The notes under the pieces: generated by a model
Told to the model about the DNA's origin: nothing
Seen by the model: only the letters and a program-made list of their open reading frames with translations
The model's database searches: none
Position numbers and translations under genes: made by a program
Shown: positions 39,801 to 52,400 of the stretch, one piece after another
Position numbering within the stretch: the stretch's first letter is position 1
How the letters are laid out: the number at the start of each line of letters is the position of its first letter
NCBI GenBank assembly: GCA_030431255.1
Contig: JAUIJL010000019.1
Location: 1-64,000, forward strand
From: Thermoanaerobaculia bacterium
GTDB lineage: Bacteria > Acidobacteriota > Thermoanaerobaculia > Multivoradales > J023
Direction of reading: 5' to 3'
DNA: 64,000 nucleotides

Positions 39801-42800
39801 CGATCCGCCTGCACGGTGACCACACCGGTGGAGGGATCCACTCGCAGCACAGCGTCGGACACGCTGTCGCTGAGGTAGACGAATCCGTCACCGGCCACGG
39901 CGACCGCTCGCGGATCCACGGACGCCTCGCCGGTGACCGCCAGGAATTGGGCCGCGGGCGTGTGCAGGGTGAGCGTGCCGTCGGCCGCCCGTTTGAGCAA
40001 ACCGTCGGACACGCTGTCGGTGAAGAAGACGTTGGCTGCGGAATCGACGGCAATGCCGCGATCAAAGAATCCGACGTCGCTCAGGCCGGTCACGCCCAAG
40101 ATCTGGGCGCGCGTGATGAAGACCGCGGCGCGGCCGTCGGGCGTCAGGCGCAAGACCGTGTCCGACGCCGCTTCCAGAAGCAGCAAATCCCCGGAGTTCG
40201 GCACCAAGCTGTCGTCGCCGGCCGCGAAGGGATCCGTGCCGTCGAAGAGCACCTCGTTGCCGTCGTTACGGCCACCGCCGTCGGTGTCGGTGGTGGTCGG
40301 GCTGGTGCCGTGCACGTTCACCTCTTCACCGTCGGTGAGCTGGTCGCCGTCCGTATCCGGGTTGTTGGGATCCGTGCCGTGCACGATCACCTCGTCACCG
40401 TTGGTCAAACCGTCGGCATCGGCGTCGGCCGCGGCGTCGGCGGGATCCAAGGGATCGAAGCCGAAGGCCACCTCTTGACCGTCGGAAAGGCCGTCACCGT
40501 CCGTATCGGAATCATTGGGATCGGTGCCGTGCACGTTGATCTCGTCACCGTCCGACAAACCGTCGCCGTCGCTGTCCGCCACCAATGGATCGGTGCCGTG
40601 CACATTGACCTCGTCACCGTCCGACAGGCCGTCGCCGTCCGTATCGGGGATGAAGCGATTGGTGCCCAGGGCGATCTCTTCGGCGTTGGTCAAACCGTCG
40701 CCGTCCCCATCGGCACCGGCGTCGCTCGGATCCAACGGATCGAGGCCGTTGGCCAGCTCCACATTGTCGTCGAGACCGTCGGAGTCGGTGTCCATCAACA
40801 GCGGATCGGTGCCGTGAACGTTGACCTCGTCGCCGTCGCTCAGGGTGTCGCCGTCGGTGTCGGGATCGTTGGGATCCGTGCCGAGCAGCGCTTCCTCAGC
40901 GTCTGCGAGGCCGTCTCCGTCGGTGTCGACGCCGAAGAAGACACCGTTGGAATCCACCCCGTCGGCGCTGACCACCACCAAGCCGTCGATATCGCCGGCG
41001 GGCGCGGTCACCTGCAGGAGGATCTTATTGCCGCTGGACACCACGGCCGGCACGCCGTTGAAGGTCACGGTGTTGGACGCCGCCGTGGGATCGAAGAACT
41101 TACCGAAGATCTGCACCGAGTTGCCGGAAACCCCGGTGTTGGGGTTGAGGCGCACGATTTGCGGATCGTTCTCCGCCGGCAGAGCGGTGACCGAAATCGG
41201 TCCGGCGCTCGCTTCATTGTCGCCGAAGTCGCGGACGGTGACGGTGATCGACAGGTCCAGAGCCTCGGTCAGGCTCGGCAGACTGAAGACCGCGTTGAAC
41301 GGTGCGGTGGTGTCGATGCGGGTCTCGTCCAACGAGCCGTCCAAGGAGACGATGTGGATCTCCACCTCGCGCACCCCGGGATCGTCCATGGCGTCGGTGA
41401 CCACCGCCAGGGCGTCGATGCCGAATTGGATGATCTGGGGCAGGATATCCACCAGATCCGACGGATCGACCACCGGCGTGAACACGCCGCCGGTGCCGTC
41501 GGCGATTTGCTGCAGGACGGCGGGGTTCGCTCCGGCGCCGACCGCGAAGCTGTTGACGATGATGCCGCCCTCAAAGGCGCGGTTGATCTCCGCCGTGGGT
41601 GTCGACGCCGAGCCGTCGGACAAGAACAGCTGGATCGGCGTGGCGTTGCGACGCGCCCGGGTGCCGGCCAGCTCGTTGGTGGCCCGTTGCATGGCCGCCG
41701 CAAAGTTGGTGCCGCCGCCGGGGCCCGCCGCCAAGATGTTGTTGAGGGCCTGGTCGGCGAGCGCGAAGTCCGAGGTGAGAGCCTGGACCAAAATCGCCGA
41801 GCTGGAGAAGTCGATCACCGACACCTGGGTATCGTCGGGGTCGAGGAAGTCGAGCAGCTCCTTGGCGGCGAAGATCTCGCACTTCAGAATGGTGTCGGTC
41901 ACCATGTCGCCGTCGATATCCGCGCCGCAGGACGATCCCGTGGAGCCGGAGGTATCGATGACGATCGCCACGTCGCTCGGGCCGACGCTGAAGATCGCGC
42001 CTTCGCTCGGCGAGCTGATGGAGATGGTCGGTGGAATGGTGTCGTCCCGCCGCACCACCGTCAGCTGGTCGTTGCCGGTTTGGGAGGCGGTATCCGTGGC
42101 CACCGCCTCTAGGATCACGTCGCTGAGATCGGCGCCCGAGCCCAGGCGGAAGTCGAAGGTGTAGGGCGCGGTGAGGTCCGTGCCTTGGGACACGCCGTCC
42201 ACCAGCAGCTCGACCCTTTGCACCCCGAGATCATCGGTGGCGTCGACGGTCACCGCGACCATGCTGCCTTCGACGATCTCGGTGCTCGCCACCGGGCTGG
42301 TGATCGTCACCGTCGGCGGTTGATCGGCCACCACCACCAGACTTACCGGCGGTGCCGAGGTGGTCTGACCTTGGGTATCGCGGGCGGTGAGCACCACTTC
42401 GACCGGATTCACCACCTCCGCCAACGTGGGCAGGGTCAAGGTGAAGGTGAAGGGCGGCGCGCTCCGGGTCTGGCGTAGATCACCGTCGACGAAGAGGTCG
42501 ACCGCCACACCGATGTCGTCGGCGGCGGTGGCGGTGAAGACCACCGTCGACCCTTCGATCACCTCGGAGCCGTCCGGCGGCGCCGAGGTGATGGCGATGG
42601 TCGGCGGTTGATCGGGCTCGACGGTGATCGACACCGAGGCCGCAGTCGAAAGACCCGCGCGATCAAAGGCGGTGGCCTCGAAGGTCAGCGGCGTCGGTCC
42701 GCCGGAGGCGTAGTCCGCGGGAATTTGGAAGGTCGCGGCGTACGGCACCGACGGATCGCCGGCGAACGGCACCGCGGAGGCGGCGAAGTCCACTCGATCG

Positions 42801-45800
42801 ACACCGATGTTGTCGGCGGCGGTGGCCTGTACGGTCACCGAGGTGCCCTCGACCACGCTGGCGCCCGGCGCCGGCGAGGTGATCGACACCGTGGGCGGCT
42901 CCGTATCCTCCACCACCGACACCACCACGGGTGCGGACTCCGTGCGGTTGCCGCCGTTGTCTACGGCAGCGGCGACCAGGGTGCGATTGCCACCGCCCGC
43001 GGGAGCGGCCAGGGGCGTGACCGTGGCGTAGGGCGACGAGGTATCCGTGCCCACCAGCTCACCGTCGACCATGAATTCCACCCGCGTCACGCCGAAATCG
43101 TCGGTTGCCGTGGCTTCGAGGGTGACGAAGCTGCCGCCGATGAATTCCGTGCCCGGGGCCGGGGACGTCAACGCCACAGTGGGCGGGTCGTCCACAGGAA
43201 TCACCACCGGCACCGTCAGCTCCTCGCCGTGGCTCGCAATGGCACCGCTCGCCGAGCCCAGGACCACCGAGTTGTCGGGGTGGAAGGCCCGCACCACGAA
43301 GTTGCCGAGCGGCACGTTCTGAATCAGCACCCGACCCTGGAAGTCGGTGGAGCCCACGGACGCGAAGAAGGCACCCAGGGCGTCGCGTTGGATTTGAACC
43401 GGCGCCTGGGCGGCAATCGCGCCGTCGGAGAAGGTGGCTTCCACCAGCACCGAGCCGATGGCGATCAGGTTGAGATCTTGGTTGGTGGTGGTGTCCTCAA
43501 AGACCTCCACCGAGGCGCTGGTCACCAAACCGGTGCCCGGCTCCGTGGCGCGCACGGTGTAGGTGTCGAGCGGGATGTCCGGGAAGACGTAAGCGCCGCC
43601 CGTATCCGTGGTCACGGTGCGAGAGAGATCAGGACCCACCAAATCGACCCGCACACCCACCGCCGGCGCTCCGCCACCGGTAAAGACCGTGCCGGCCACC
43701 TCGCCGGTGGGTACCAGGAAGATGTCGGCAACGGTGGTCGCGCCGGCGGTCACCGGCGCCGAAGCCGTGCCGGTAACGCCCGTGGGGATGGTCGCCACCA
43801 AGGTATAAGTCGAAGGCGGCAGACCGGCGAAGTGGTAGCGACCATCGATAGCGATGGTGGTGGTCAGGCTGCTGAGCAGAGCCGGGCCGGTGAGGCGCAC
43901 CGTGCCGGCGCTGGCGACGATGCCGTCGAGCCTCTGCACCACACCGGTGATCAGGCCCGTGTCGGTGAAGGTGATGTCGCGCACCGCCGTGGGACCGCCG
44001 CCCGGGAAGTCTCCACCGGCTGCCCCCGACATCACACCGGTGGCCGGATGGGTGGCTTCGGCGGTGAAGACCGTGCGCGGCACGGCAATGTTGCTGCCGG
44101 AGTTGTTGAAGCGCGAGCCGCGGGTGTAGACCCCTGAGCTGTTGGCGCTCACCGTGTGCACGCGGTCGAAGAGCGGGCTGTCGCTGCGCCAACGCACGAC
44201 GGCACCGGGCACCACGGTGGTGCCGTCGCCTTCGAAGACCGTGCCGCTGACCTCACCGTCCACCGGCGGCAGGGCCGGCAGCACGCTCACGCCGTCGGAC
44301 GGCACGTCGAAGTTGGCGATTTGCGAGCGCTCGTCGAAGGTCAGGCCTTCGAGGGCTTCCGGCGGCAGCTGGACCAACCGCTCCGCCGATGCTTGGGCCG
44401 CGGCGCGGGTGGTTTGTTGCACCGCGAAATGCATCAGGATCACGGTCTCACCCGGAGCCACCACCAAATCTTGCCAAGCGGTGGCCAGCGTACCGAAGCG
44501 GGCGGTGAAGTCGACGTTGAAGCTCGCCGCGTCGGCTTCGACGGCGCCGCCGGCGCCGTCGAAAATATGGGCCACCGTCGGCAGGTTGGTGGTGCGCAGG
44601 GGATCGGCGTCCACATTGTCGTCCACCACCACCCAGCGGTCCCGACCGCCGGCGCCGAGGGAGAGGATCTCGTCACCGCTCGAGGTGGTGACCAAACGCG
44701 GCGGCTCGTCGTAGCGGATACCGTCGCGCACCTGTTGGATAAAGCGGAAGTTGGAGACCACGCTCAGATCGACGGTGATCGGCGCGCCCGTGGGATTGCT
44801 GACGATGTCGAGGTAGCGGGCGAAATAACCCCGCGACGGCACGAAGACCTTGCGCCGCAGCTCCAAGCCCGAAACCGTCGGTGCTGCACCGGGCACCACC
44901 ACTTGTCGGCCGTCCAGCTCCAAGAAACCGCCGTCACCGGCAAAGGGCTGCTCCGCCGCCGCCGGCTCCTGGGCGGTGAGCTCGAAGCCACCTCGATTCA
45001 GGGCGCCGTCGCCCCGGAAAACGGCGGTGTTGCCGTCGCGGATGGCGCCGTCCTGTTGCACCGCCATCTCGAAGTTGTTGACGTCGAAATAGCGCACCAG
45101 GGTGCCCGTGCCCCCAGGGGGTGGAGGCAGCACGTCGCGCACGAGATCGATATTCACCGTTACCACTTGGCCGTCGGCGTCGATCTGACCGGCGGCGGTG
45201 CCCGCCATTTGCAGCTGGGTATGGTTGGCGAAGAGGTTGAACGCGCCTTCGGGCACTTGGCCGATGGTGTACGAGCCGGCCGCGTCGGTGGTGGCGAAGA
45301 GATTGCCCAGGCCGGGCACGGTGCTGTCGAGGGTGACGCCCACCCCGGCGACCGGCAAGCCGTCGGGATCGAGGGCCAGGCCGGTCACCGTGCCGGTGCC
45401 GCTGAGCACCAGGTCTTGGGTCAAGGTCTCGCCGTGGGTCATCAGGCTCAGACCGGAAGCCACCGCCCGCTGAGCGCCGTTGGAGTCGAAGGCGGTCAGG
45501 GTGTAGGGGCTGCGCGCCACCGGCAGCATGTCGAAGCGGAAGCTACCGTCGACGGAAGTGGTGACCTCGCGGTTGAGGGGCGCCAGCCGCACCCGGATAT
45601 TGGGCACCGGGGTCGATCCGTCGGCGGCGAAGACCGTGCCGGCGATATTGGCCGCCGCCTCGAGCGCCACGGTGACCGACAGATTCTCACCCACCAGCAG
45701 ATTCGACTCGATCGAGCCGCCCAGCTCCTCGAAGGGATCCATGGCGGAGATCGAGAACGGACCGGCGAGCACTGCCGGGAAGCTCACCACGCCGTCGGCG

Positions 45801-48229
45801 TCGGTGATGCCCTGTTGAGTGCCGCCGAAGATGGTGCCGCTGGTCAGCAATACCTGGGCGTCGGTCACGGTCGATCCGCCGGCGTCGACCACCGTCACCA
45901 CCACCGAGCCTTGACCGTTCAGGATCAAGTCCGTGGCCACCACCTCGTCGGCGGTGCTGATCGACGCGGTGCCGCGGGCGCGGTCGCCGCTGGTGGGCTC
46001 CTCCGCGTCGAGGGTGTAGGCGCCCAAGGGCAAATTTTCGAAGCGATACACACCGGCGGCGTCGGCGATCACCTGGCGCGACGACGGCTCGAGGGACACC
46101 ACGGCGTCGGGCACCGGGGTGGAGCCGTCCGACGCCAAGACCGTGCCCGTGAGGGTGCCCGACGGCGTCAGGGTGACGGTGACGGCGACTTCCTCGCCGT
46201 CGAATTCGAGGTTGTCGGTGGCGATGCCACCCAGGCCGGAGTCGGCGTCTTGGGCCGACACCGTGAACGCTCCGACAAAGACGCCGTCGACCGCGAAATC
46301 ACCCACCGCACCGGTGGTGACCGTGGTCGTGCCGCCGAACACGCTGCGGCTGGTGACCGTGACCGACACGCCGGAAACCGGGAAGCCGAGGGCGGTTTCC
46401 ACGATGCCCGACACCCGGCCGCGACCGAGGTAGGTGATGTCCGAGGTGACCACCTCGCTGGTGCGGGTGATCGTGGCGCTGGTACGACCGCGATTGCCGG
46501 CGCCGTCGGAGGCGTTGACGGTGTAGACCCCGAGGGGCACGAAGCCGAATCGGTAGTTGCCGGCGGCGTCGGTGGTGACCGTGCGCGACGCCGGGCCGGT
46601 CAAGGTCACGGTGACCCCCGGACCCACCGCGGACAGCCCGTCGCGGCCGAAGACCGTGCCGCGAATCGAGCCGGCAGCGGTCAAGTGGATATCGATGACG
46701 CTCGAAGTGCCTTCCACCAGGGTGCCCGTGGATCGGCCCCGCAGGCCGGTGGCGGGATCGATCGCCTCGGCCACCACATCGCCCGGCGGCAGATTCTCGA
46801 CCTCGTAAACACCACCGGCGTCGGCGTTGGTGGAGCGGAAATCGTCGCCGGAGGTCACGGTGACCCGCGAGTTGCGCACGGTCTCACCGCGTGGGCTGAA
46901 CACCGTGCCGGTGACCCGGCCGATGACCGGGGAGAGCTCCACCAGGCCGACATCGGTGATGCCGTCGGCGACGGCCGGAACCGCCGCCGATTCACCGTCG
47001 GCCACTAAACCGGCGATGATCGAGCGGGCGAAGACGAAGAGAGGCCCGACCCCGGCCGGCACGTTCGGGATGGAGAACGCACCCGCGGCGTCGGTGACGG
47101 CAGAGAACGTGCCCAGCACCAAGGCGGTGACCCCTTGGACCGCCGCCCCTTCCCCGTCGACCACTTGGCCGACCACGGTGGTGGTGGCGTCGAAATCGTC
47201 CGGATCGAGGCCGAGCTCGATCTCGGTGCCGTCCGAAATGCCGTCGCCGTCGGTGTCGGCCATCTGCGGATCCAAGCCGCGGAAAATCTCATCGCCGTCG
47301 AGCAGACCGTCGTCGTCGCTATCGCCATCCAGGGGATCGGTTTCCCAGATGATCACCTCGTCGCCGTCGGACACGCCGTCGCCGTCGCTGTCGGCCCGGT
47401 CGATGCGGGTGCCGAGCTCGTATTCCTGCAAATTCGTCAGGCCGTCGAAATCGTTGTCTTGACCGGCATCGCCGGCGTCGTTGGGATTGAGGCCGTTGGC
47501 CGCCTCGTAGGCGTCCGGCAGACCGTCGCCGTCGGCATCCTCAGGGATCAGGATCGTCAGGTTGACCGAGGCGAGAAATCCCTCGGCCCGGGCTTGGATG
47601 GTGGCCAAGCCGCGGCGGTGGGCGGTGACGATGCCGTCTGCGTCCACCGAGGCGATGTTGGGGGCGGTGGAGGTGAAAAGGGTGGCCCGATTGGCGGCGT
47701 TCAGGTTCAAGATCTGGCCGTCGGGCATCTTCGCCAACAAGAAGACGCGGACGGTTTCGCCCACCGAGGTGAGAGTGGTTTTGCCGCCTTCGACCTCTAG
47801 ATTGACGCTGTTGGGAATCGGCAGGTAATAGGAAGTGTCGATCCTGCCCACCATGGTGCGACCGTTGGGGGTCAGCTCGATCAGCTCGGATTGACCGCGG
47901 ATCAGCTCGCCGTCACGCACGCAGGCCACGCGCACCCGATAGAAGCCCGGCTCCGTGGGCACGTTGGGCAAGGCGAACGAGCCGTCGGGGTTCACTTGCA
48001 CGGTGCGGTTGAGGATCGACGCTGTGCAGGTCTCGTCGAGATCGTTCTGGGGGAATCGCTTGGTCTGGGCGGAAAGCTCAAAGACACCCATTGCCGTGAG
48101 CAGCACCAGACAAACGGCCGGCCAAAGCCGAGAGCCAAAACCGCGGGTCCGTCGCTGTGCGGACGCCTCCTGAGCTTCTCCAACCTCTGCGGGCGTCACT
48201 TCCGTCGGTGTCAAAGGCCGGCTCGTCAT
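36848..48229 (-). CDS. Giant exported modular protein (VWA, Ig-like, TSP3, propellers)
   Basis: About 3,793 residues. A long N-terminal extension precedes the signal core ([20 protein letters not shown]). Approximate order: Big2-like domain (140-230); TSP3/DxDGD repeats (230-345); carboxypeptidase-regulatory-like domains (345-1030); a 200-residue domain starting '[14 protein letters not shown]'; more regulatory-like domains (1290-1640); Ig-like domains of the 'PPTVAITSPA' type (1680-2080); a VWA domain with MIDAS '[10 protein letters not shown]' (2085-2280); an IPT/TIG domain; TSP3 blocks; a propeller-like region (2670-2980); two related propeller units separated by TSP3 blocks; and a final '[10 protein letters not shown]' end. 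No sortase, PEP-CTERM or type 9 sorting signal is visible. It is probably a calcium-dependent surface adhesin or fibre. The ATG at 48229 has CGGAG seven bases upstream; 48259 is the alternative. Confidence 0.88.
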   Translation of the reverse strand: MTSRPLTPTEVTPAEVGEAQEASAQRRTRGFGSRLWPAVCLVLLTAMGVFELSAQTKRFPQNDLDETCTASILNRTVQVNPDGSFALPNVPTEPGFYRVRVACVRDGELIRGQSELIELTPNGRTMVGRIDTSYYLPIPNSVNLEVEGGKTTLTSVGETVRVFLLAKMPDGQILNLNAANRATLFTSTAPNIASVDADGIVTAHRRGLATIQARAEGFLASVNLTILIPEDADGDGLPDAYEAANGLNPNDAGDAGQDNDFDGLTNLQEYELGTRIDRADSDGDGVSDGDEVIIWETDPLDGDSDDDGLLDGDEIFRGLDPQMADTDGDGISDGTEIELGLDPDDFDATTTVVGQVVDGEGAAVQGVTALVLGTFSAVTDAAGAFSIPNVPAGVGPLFVFARSIIAGLVADGESAAVPAVADGITDVGLVELSPVIGRVTGTVFSPRGETVRNSRVTVTSGDDFRSTNADAGGVYEVENLPPGDVVAEAIDPATGLRGRSTGTLVEGTSSVIDIHLTAAGSIRGTVFGRDGLSAVGPGVTVTLTGPASRTVTTDAAGNYRFGFVPLGVYTVNASDGAGNRGRTSATITRTSEVVTSDITYLGRGRVSGIVETALGFPVSGVSVTVTSRSVFGGTTTVTTGAVGDFAVDGVFVGAFTVSAQDADSGLGGIATDNLEFDGEEVAVTVTLTPSGTLTGTVLASDGSTPVPDAVVSLEPSSRQVIADAAGVYRFENLPLGAYTLDAEEPTSGDRARGTASISTADEVVATDLILNGQGSVVVTVVDAGGSTVTDAQVLLTSGTIFGGTQQGITDADGVVSFPAVLAGPFSISAMDPFEELGGSIESNLLVGENLSVTVALEAAANIAGTVFAADGSTPVPNIRVRLAPLNREVTTSVDGSFRFDMLPVARSPYTLTAFDSNGAQRAVASGLSLMTHGETLTQDLVLSGTGTVTGLALDPDGLPVAGVGVTLDSTVPGLGNLFATTDAAGSYTIGQVPEGAFNLFANHTQLQMAGTAAGQIDADGQVVTVNIDLVRDVLPPPPGGTGTLVRYFDVNNFEMAVQQDGAIRDGNTAVFRGDGALNRGGFELTAQEPAAAEQPFAGDGGFLELDGRQVVVPGAAPTVSGLELRRKVFVPSRGYFARYLDIVSNPTGAPITVDLSVVSNFRFIQQVRDGIRYDEPPRLVTTSSGDEILSLGAGGRDRWVVVDDNVDADPLRTTNLPTVAHIFDGAGGAVEADAASFNVDFTARFGTLATAWQDLVVAPGETVILMHFAVQQTTRAAAQASAERLVQLPPEALEGLTFDERSQIANFDVPSDGVSVLPALPPVDGEVSGTVFEGDGTTVVPGAVVRWRSDSPLFDRVHTVSANSSGVYTRGSRFNNSGSNIAVPRTVFTAEATHPATGVMSGAAGGDFPGGGPTAVRDITFTDTGLITGVVQRLDGIVASAGTVRLTGPALLSSLTTTIAIDGRYHFAGLPPSTYTLVATIPTGVTGTASAPVTAGATTVADIFLVPTGEVAGTVFTGGGAPAVGVRVDLVGPDLSRTVTTDTGGAYVFPDIPLDTYTVRATEPGTGLVTSASVEVFEDTTTNQDLNLIAIGSVLVEATFSDGAIAAQAPVQIQRDALGAFFASVGSTDFQGRVLIQNVPLGNFVVRAFHPDNSVVLGSASGAIASHGEELTVPVVIPVDDPPTVALTSPAPGTEFIGGSFVTLEATATDDFGVTRVEFMVDGELVGTDTSSPYATVTPLAAPAGGGNRTLVAAAVDNGGNRTESAPVVVSVVEDTEPPTVSITSPAPGASVVEGTSVTVQATAADNIGVDRVDFAASAVPFAGDPSVPYAATFQIPADYASGGPTPLTFEATAFDRAGLSTAASVSITVEPDQPPTIAITSAPPDGSEVIEGSTVVFTATAADDIGVAVDLFVDGDLRQTRSAPPFTFTLTLPTLAEVVNPVEVVLTARDTQGQTTSAPPVSLVVVADQPPTVTITSPVASTEIVEGSMVAVTVDATDDLGVQRVELLVDGVSQGTDLTAPYTFDFRLGSGADLSDVILEAVATDTASQTGNDQLTVVRRDDTIPPTISISSPSEGAIFSVGPSDVAIVIDTSGSTGSSCGADIDGDMVTDTILKCEIFAAKELLDFLDPDDTQVSVIDFSSSAILVQALTSDFALADQALNNILAAGPGGGTNFAAAMQRATNELAGTRARRNATPIQLFLSDGSASTPTAEINRAFEGGIIVNSFAVGAGANPAVLQQIADGTGGVFTPVVDPSDLVDILPQIIQFGIDALAVVTDAMDDPGVREVEIHIVSLDGSLDETRIDTTAPFNAVFSLPSLTEALDLSITVTVRDFGDNEASAGPISVTALPAENDPQIVRLNPNTGVSGNSVQIFGKFFDPTAASNTVTFNGVPAVVSSGNKILLQVTAPAGDIDGLVVVSADGVDSNGVFFGVDTDGDGLADAEEALLGTDPNDPDTDGDTLSDGDEVNVHGTDPLLMDTDSDGLDDNVELANGLDPLDPSDAGADGDGDGLTNAEEIALGTNRFIPDTDGDGLSDGDEVNVHGTDPLVADSDGDGLSDGDEINVHGTDPNDSDTDGDGLSDGQEVAFGFDPLDPADAAADADADGLTNGDEVIVHGTDPNNPDTDGDQLTDGEEVNVHGTSPTTTDTDGGGRNDGNEVLFDGTDPFAAGDDSLVPNSGDLLLLEAASDTVLRLTPDGRAAVFITRAQILGVTGLSDVGFFDRGIAVDSAANVFFTDSVSDGLLKRAADGTLTLHTPAAQFLAVTGEASVDPRAVAVAGDGFVYLSDSVSDAVLRVDPSTGVVTVQADRAALLAPPQISTINLLGGITGSATDGTVYQVSGLTPDALFEISPAGAVSVLASGSPFSAPIVFITTAPDGDVMVADDALDRIHRVSTSTGAVTTFLSQTQLEAPMSGDADLEGGIAFDEAGHFYVAEENADNVYRYESGSLVGSIYTLESAMRAVTGLRPDLDGGIDFVPIIDSDLDGLSDDEESALGTDPNDPDSDNDGIDDGVEVAEGLDPLDPADAALDPDMDGLTNAEELALGTDRLVADTDADGLSDGDEVNVHGTDPLVGDTDADGLTDSEEISIHGTDPLDADSDDDGFGDGVEIEAATDPNDAGSRPAVALFGAGQLQGGPSDLYSIDPATGAATFVGAIGFNRVSGMDTDQLGRLIASGEDSVSGLSQLLTVDMTTGAGTVIGPTGVESTGFGDVVAGLAFRPADGFFYGYLESGDGLGRIDPTTGGVTVLGSTLSTGCCGNGISFSLGDVLYHATEGPLNTLDITTGAATVVGPLVYSAPADNNPRINAMDFHPITGVLFASLNDGSGNAPENHLATVDVVTGVVTVIGQTVDGLDGLVWVPLLDGDGDGLIGREEVALGTDPNDPDSDGDGLLDGFEVANGLDPLNPADGLADDDGDGLNNGEEQAAGTDPNDDDTDDDGLLDGEEVNTYGTDPTSVDTDGDRLEDGDEVNVQGTDPLSADSDGDGYRDSTEVTLGSNALDMASSPVAVLYGAVHQSGGPATLYRLNPMNGAATLAGPIGLDRVSGLASDGLGVLYATGEDPVSGARVLATLDQATGAATVIGDTQLDLLGFDVAAGLTYRWSESIFYAYLEGGDSLGTIDPVTALAAFVGDTQTAGCCGGAIAFSPLDVLWRTGDGPLETLNPASGRATYVADLTFSAPADNFPRINGMDYHPASGMLFGALNDGSGGSPENYLSLVDTDTGVVTILGLSEGGLDGLAWVAQRDTDGDGLGDQEEAVLGTDPMDPDTDGGGRTDGEEILLDGTDPLNPADDI
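37010..38860 (-). repeat. Duplicated propeller-plus-TSP3 unit in the giant gene
   Basis: Two segments (38150-38860 and 37010-37740) encode related propeller-like units of about 235 residues. Both share 'GAATxxGxIGxxRVSG', a double-Cys 'GCCG' turn, '[15 protein letters not shown]' or close variant, and a final 'GLDGL' strand, and each is followed by a TSP3 block. The unit was duplicated as a whole and has since diverged. Confidence 0.75.
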
Positions 48230-48315
48230 GGGCGTCTCCGTAGCTGCTGTCGCACTCATTCGCTGGGATCTCGGATAGAAGTGGTGAGGTAGTGGATCGG
48301 GCTCGGGACCGAGGG

Positions 48316-49452
48316 TTAAGGGGCCGAGCCCGGTCCCAAACCGAGCACCCGGGTCCGTAGCTCGGCGGGGGTGGTGGCGAAGAGGTGCTTGTCGCGCAAC
48401 ATCGCGTCGAAATAGCTGAGGTAGTAATGATTGGTCATTTTCAGCTCACCGCTCGGAAGCCGGACGACGGTGTCGTAGCGCAGGATGCTCTCCGGTGAAG
48501 AAGCGTTTTTGCCCGTGCTGTGAAAGATCACATAGAGGGGATCGGCGTCCACGACCGCCCAAACATGTCGCCCGTCCACCAGGGCTTGGTGAAAGGCCTT
48601 CTTTTGATCGGCGGTCAGCTCTTCGAGCCGCCCACGAATCTTGGCGGCGCTACCGGGTGTATAACGGCCCATGAAGGCTTCGTAGTCGCCGGCGGCGAAG
48701 CGCCTCCAGGTGTCGTGATAGAAGCTCAAGATCTCGCCGTCCGGAGCGCTACCGCCCAGCACGTCGAAGTCCACCACCTTGGACCGGAACACCAGCTCCA
48801 CTCGAGACCCCAAGTCCAAAGGCAGGCTGTAGCGGTAGGTTTCGAAACCCGGAAGCGGCCTCGACACAGCCTGCGCCTCGTAGCGGACCGGCTCCCTCAG
48901 CATTTTTTCCAAGGCTTCGAGCACCATCTTGCGCGCCGGTGTCTTGCTCGAAATCATTTCGGCGTAGAAGCCGTCACCCTCCACCGCTCGCAAGGAAAAC
49001 GCCCGAAGATAGGGCTCTTTCGGCGGCCGCGCCACCTGCCAAAGGAAAAGGTCCACCTCACCCAAACGTGCCCGGCCCACCACGTCTACATTGCGGAATC
49101 CGGCGAAACCCTCTCGCCAACGCTCCACCTTCCTCGGCACGGTGGCGTCGGACGCGGCCGATTTGGGATCTCGCAGCAACTTTTCGGCCCTCAGCACATC
49201 GCCGGCACGCAACGATCCCATGAGGTCCGCGAAGGCGGCTTCGCTCGGATCCAGACTTTTGCGGGTGAGAAATTGCTCTAAGCCGGGAGCTCCGTAGTCC
49301 TGCCATTCCATTTCGAAACGCATGGAGGTCGGAGTCGTCTCGAATTCCACGTGCCCAGGCACCACGAGGCTGATGGGCTCGAAAGACCAAGCCGGAGCCA
49401 CCATGAATATGGATCCGAAGACGAGAAAAATCGAAATCAAACAACGCATCAT
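48316..49452 (-). CDS. Exported protein of unknown function in the giant operon
   Basis: 378 residues. The signal peptide ([23 protein letters not shown]) is cut before FEPI. The mature protein has an N-terminal strand region, a helical centre ('[25 protein letters not shown]'), a beta part with '[25 protein letters not shown]', a helical segment ('[28 protein letters not shown]') and '[19 protein letters not shown]' near the end. No domain is recognised. GGAG lies nine bases before the ATG. It starts 30 bases after the 1,526-aa gene and is followed after 86 bases by the giant gene, so it is probably cotranscribed and could help assemble or export the two large proteins. That is inference from position. 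Confidence 0.8.
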   Translation of the reverse strand: MMRCLISIFLVFGSIFMVAPAWSFEPISLVVPGHVEFETTPTSMRFEMEWQDYGAPGLEQFLTRKSLDPSEAAFADLMGSLRAGDVLRAEKLLRDPKSAASDATVPRKVERWREGFAGFRNVDVVGRARLGEVDLFLWQVARPPKEPYLRAFSLRAVEGDGFYAEMISSKTPARKMVLEALEKMLREPVRYEAQAVSRPLPGFETYRYSLPLDLGSRVELVFRSKVVDFDVLGGSAPDGEILSFYHDTWRRFAAGDYEAFMGRYTPGSAAKIRGRLEELTADQKKAFHQALVDGRHVWAVVDADPLYVIFHSTGKNASSPESILRYDTVVRLPSGELKMTNHYYLSYFDAMLRDKHLFATTPAELRTRVLGLGPGSAP

Positions 49453-49482
49453 TTATGAGCTCCAAAGCTGCTTCAAAGCTGA

Positions 49483-52400
49483 TCAGAACGTGAAATTCGC
49501 GCTCGTGGCAATCGAGTGGCTGACTCCGACGCAGACATCGGCAAACGGCACACAGGCTTCGGCTGTGAAGGTGATCTCGCCGACTCCGATTTGGCCCGTG
49601 AAGTTGTCACCGCAGGCATCCTTATTCCAGAAGACCGAGCCCGTGTACGGGATGGTGATCTTCAACGGGGTGATGTTGAAGCCGGCGCAGTACTCCCGAT
49701 CGACGGGACCGATCTCAATTTCCAAACAGGCTTCCCCTTCCAACGAAACCCGCGGCTCGACGATAAAGCCGGCCGATAGGCTACCGAACACACAATCGAT
49801 ATCTGTGCAGTCGTTCACCCGATAGCCGGCCGAGCCGGCAAAGGAGAGGAAGCTGTTGAGGAACACGCCGGCGTTGAACTCGAACTCGAGCTCCACCACC
49901 TCGAGATCCAGCTCGAGATCGAAGGGCGCGCCCCAAATCGGAATATCCTCGATCGCGGCGTTGAGGGAGACCATCGCCTGGGCTTCTCTCACACCTTCGT
50001 CGATGATGCCGTCGACGGGATCACAGCAGTCTTTGCTCTTGGCGGACACACTGCCCTTGACCTCTTGGATGGTGATGTCGACGCCCGGGATGTAGTTCAC
50101 CGCGCTGTTGATGAGGTTGACCACGGCCGTGGGCGCTCCCACCTCGATGCCCACCGAGGTATCGTCGGTGAATTCGGAGGTATCCACGTCCTCACCCACA
50201 CACTCGCCCATCATGCACATGTCGTTTTCCGTGCACATGTCCATGTCGTCGCATTCTTCACCGTCGGTTTGGCTGGTGTCCTCTTCGCAAACCCCCATCA
50301 TGCAGATGGCCAGGCTACAGCCGCTCATATCGTCGCAGCGCATGCCATCCATACCCGGATCCGGATCGTTCACACACATGCCCATGGCGTCGCAGGAGTC
50401 GGTGGTGCAGGAATTGTCGTCACTGCAATCCTTGGGCACGCCGCTGCAGCTGCCTTCGGAGCACACATCGTTTTCCGTGCACGCATCCATGTCGTCGCAA
50501 GAGCCGACCCGGAAATCTTGCACACAACCCTGATCCGGCAAGCAATTGTCGGAGGTGCACTCGTTGCCGTCGTCACAGTCGAGCATGTCGCCGCGGCAGA
50601 AGCCGCCCATGCAGGCGTCGTTTTCAGTGCACAAGCTGTTGTCGTCGCAGGGAGTGCCGTCGGGCTCCATCTCGAGCTTCACACACACACCCATCTGGCA
50701 TTGATGCTCGCCACAAATCGACCCGTCACTACAGCTTTGACCCTCGTTTTGGGGCTGGTTCTCACAGGAGCCCTCAACACAAAGATCCTGGGTGCAGGGG
50801 TTGCCGTCGTCGCAGCTGTCGGCGCAGGTGGGTGGCGGTGGCGGCGGCACACAGCCGTGCCAACCCGCTTTGAACACACCAAATCCGGGATCGGAGCAGA
50901 TCTGCTCGCCGTCATCGGTCACCGTGGCGGTGCCCGTGGCGACGAAGGCCTGCTGATCGTGATCGAAGGAGAAGACCTCCACCTGCTGACCGATGGGCAT
51001 GCCCGAGCTGGGGATGCACAGCTGCGCCGGCGGATCGAACTTCGCTCCGGCGGGTTGGATGGTCCAAGCCAGCATGAAGCTGGAGCCCATGGGCGGCTCC
51101 ATGGGCACGCGCTCGTTGCGCACCTGGGTGACCGAGATCTCGCAATCGGTGCTGCCGTCCGGGCAGGTCACCGAGTTGGCGTAAACCGTCAGCTCGGCGC
51201 CCGGCACATTGGCCATCTTGACGGTGATGTCTTCGGTGGCGCTGGCTTGCACACCGCTGTCGACATCGAGGGGCAGCAGGTAAATCGGACGGTCAAAGGC
51301 GTTGTCCCGGCCCGAGATGGTGGTCAGGTCGAACTCCAGGGTCGGCCAGACGCCGGGACGCGGGGTGGTCGAGCCGATGACCTCGAAGAGGATCGAGCCC
51401 ACGGGCACGCCGGAGATGGCGAAACGACCCATGTCGTCGGTCACGGTCTGGAGGGCCGTGCCTTCCACGTGAATGGTGACCCCGGGCATGGGATCGTCCT
51501 GATTGTCGAGCACCAAGCCGACTAAGCGGGTGTCCTCCGCCGGCCCCGGAGCGTCGCCCGAGGCGAAGAAGAAGGCCGCCGAGGCGCCTCCCAATCCGGG
51601 GAAGGTGGCTTCCGCCCGGTTGTTGTTCAGGCCCGCGTCGGGTCCCAGGGTCCAGTCCGCGCTGGCCAAACCGTCGAGATCGGTGGTCACCAGGGCCGAC
51701 GGCGAGCCGCCGAAGCTGCCCTCGCCTTCGGTGACGTTGAAGGTCACATCCACCCCCGAAACGGGATTGCCGCCGCTGTCGGTCACCAACACCACCAACG
51801 GCTGGGGCGGTTGGCGCTCGATCACACCGTGTTGATTGTTGCCCGAGAGCACCAGGATTTGGGTCGGCTCAGAGGGGGTGGCCTCGGCGCAGAATTCCAC
51901 CGCGTCGACGAATCCCGGAGCGGTGACCCGCACCCGGTTGTTACCCGCTCCCGAGCGTCCGCTGAGCTGGAAGCGCACACTGGCGTGGCCGACGTCGTCG
52001 GTGGTGACCTCCACCCTGCTGCCTTCCTCGGGGAAGGACCTCAGGATGCCGTCGCCGCGGGAGACCTCGAAGATTACCTTCTCGCCCGGCAAGGAATCCC
52101 CTTCGGAGGTTTCGAGGGCGACGATCAGCGGCTCGGGAATTTCGTTGAAGACCTCCGCCGATTGATTGTTGCCCGCCAGCAGCACGATGCGCTGCCCCGC
52201 CTTGTCCCGCACCGTGATGTCGATGGTGTGGGTGCTCGAGTTGCCCATGCGATCCCGGGCTTCGGCCACCAGGGTGTTGGCGCCGCGCTTAAGCAGCAAA
52301 TTGGTGACCAAGAAGCTGCGATTCGCCACCTCCGCCTCGACACCGTTGACGAAAACGTCGCAGTCGTCGGCGTTGATGGTGGTGCCGGTGACGAGATCGT

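Noticed and set aside
39947..42112. 721-aa plus-strand frame
   Set aside because: Antisense of TSP3 and VWA coding sequence; the minus strand encodes recognisable domains including a MIDAS motif.
44156..47008. 950-aa open frame on the plus strand
   Set aside because: His/Arg/Gly-rich antisense shadow of the regulatory-like repeats of the giant gene.
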